Below are positions 6,775 through 7,320 of a DNA stretch of 7,320 bases, piece after piece (the first letter of the stretch is position 1; each line of letters starts with the position of its first letter). This DNA is from Cytophagales bacterium (GTDB lineage Bacteria; Bacteroidota; Bacteroidia; Cytophagales; Spirosomataceae), in the NCBI GenBank assembly GCA_028868395.1, contig JAGWUO010000054.1, positions 1-7,320 on the forward strand, written 5' to 3'. Below the pieces are notes generated by a model. That model ran no database searches. It worked only from the letters and a program-made list of their open reading frames with translations, and was not told the DNA's origin. The position numbers and the translations under genes are program-made.

Positions 6775-7320
6775 TTAAATCGCTAAGGAAGTCTGGATTT
6801 TAGAAATAATTTTATCTGTCAAACGCAATTTCGTCTCCTCGTGTTCTACTCGGTCGATTACTTCCTGAACGAAAGCTAATAACAATATAGTGCGCGCATT
6901 CGCTAGAGAAATACCTCTCGAACGTAAATAGAACAAGGCTTCTTCATTCAATTGACCCGTCGTAGTTCCGTGGGAACATTTCACGTCATCTGCCCAAATC
7001 TCTAATTGTGGCTTCGTATTCATCGTTGCCCGAGTGGAGGCAAGGACGTTTTTGCAACTTTGGAAAGCATTGGTCTTTTGCGCGTCTGGACGTACAAAAA
7101 TCTTACCATTAAACACGCCCGTTGCGTTTCCTAACAAAACTCCTTTGTATAATTCGTTGGATTCTGAATTCGGCTTGCGGTGATCGACCACCGTATGAGA
7201 ATCCATTAATTGATCTTCTCCTGGCACGTAAAGACCATTCAGATTTGAAACTACATTTTCCCCATCGCTGTAGAAATGTAAGTTATTACGCAAATAGGCT
7301 GCATTCAGTGAGAACGTAAA
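6775..7320 (-). CDS. sufD: Fe-S cluster assembly protein SufD, C-terminal part (5' end beyond the window)
   Basis: The last 181 residues of SufD, the scaffold subunit that pairs with SufB and the ATPase SufC to build Fe-S clusters in the cytosol. The frame is open to the right edge, starting FTFSLNAAYLR, so the N-terminal part (usually about 250 further residues) is outside the window; a TTG at 7293 is internal, not a start. Seen here are right-handed beta-helix strands (LNGLYVPGEDQLMDSHTVVD), the SufB/SufD signature NSESNELYKGVL and a GKIFVRPDAQKTNAFQ repeat. These are followed by DVKC115SH117GTTTGQL, whose histidine corresponds to E. coli SufD H360, implicated in cluster assembly, and a helical C-terminus (NARTILLLAFVQEVIDRV). 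SufB shares this fold, but the position directly before sufS and the DVKCSHG motif favour SufD. sufC and sufB are expected further right. Confidence 0.95.
   Translation of the reverse strand, partial: FTFSLNAAYLRNNLHFYSDGENVVSNLNGLYVPGEDQLMDSHTVVDHRKPNSESNELYKGVLLGNATGVFNGKIFVRPDAQKTNAFQSCKNVLASTRATMNTKPQLEIWADDVKCSHGTTTGQLNEEALFYLRSRGISLANARTILLLAFVQEVIDRVEHEETKLRLTDKIISKIQTSLAI

Noticed and set aside
7122..7319. Plus-strand open frame of 65 codons
   Set aside because: Antisense to the SufB/SufD signature region of sufD; a shadow frame.

Overview
The window looks like ordinary chromosome from a member of the Bacteroidota, probably Cytophagales-like. This is inferred from the gene families, the A-rich leaders without clear Shine-Dalgarno sequences, the large two-unit M16 peptidase, the long TPR protein, and a SUF operon ending in a MIP18-family gene and a bacilliredoxin. 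No taxonomic marker is present, so the placement is tentative.

Layout: bases 1-1365 (+) hold most of a TPR-repeat protein whose true start probably lies left of the window. After a 78-base gap, 1444-4272 (+) encodes a secreted M16 (insulinase/pitrilysin-type) zinc peptidase of 942 residues, with an intact catalytic N-terminal half and a degenerate C-terminal half. A hairpin flanked by an A-tract and a T-tract (4291-4326) separates this gene from a convergent cluster and can terminate transcription from both sides.

The right half is the 3' part of a SUF iron-sulfur cluster assembly operon on the minus strand, read right to left: sufD (truncated by the window edge), sufS, sufE, a MIP18/DUF59 gene (sufT-like) and a BrxA/BrxB-type bacilliredoxin. 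The genes are tightly packed: 2 bases between sufD and sufS, a one-base TAATG overlap between sufS and sufE, then 13 and 34 bases at the preferred starts. SufS takes sulfur from cysteine as a persulfide, SufE accepts it and passes it to the SufBCD scaffold (sufB and sufC are expected beyond the right edge), and the MIP18-family protein probably helps cluster maturation or delivery. The bacilliredoxin suggests a link between thiol redox repair and Fe-S assembly.

No RNA gene, mobile element, CRISPR array or long repeat was found. No intergenic stretch exceeds 300 bases. I see no previously undescribed system; the points most worth a second look are the bacilliredoxin at the end of the suf operon and the degenerate second M16 unit.
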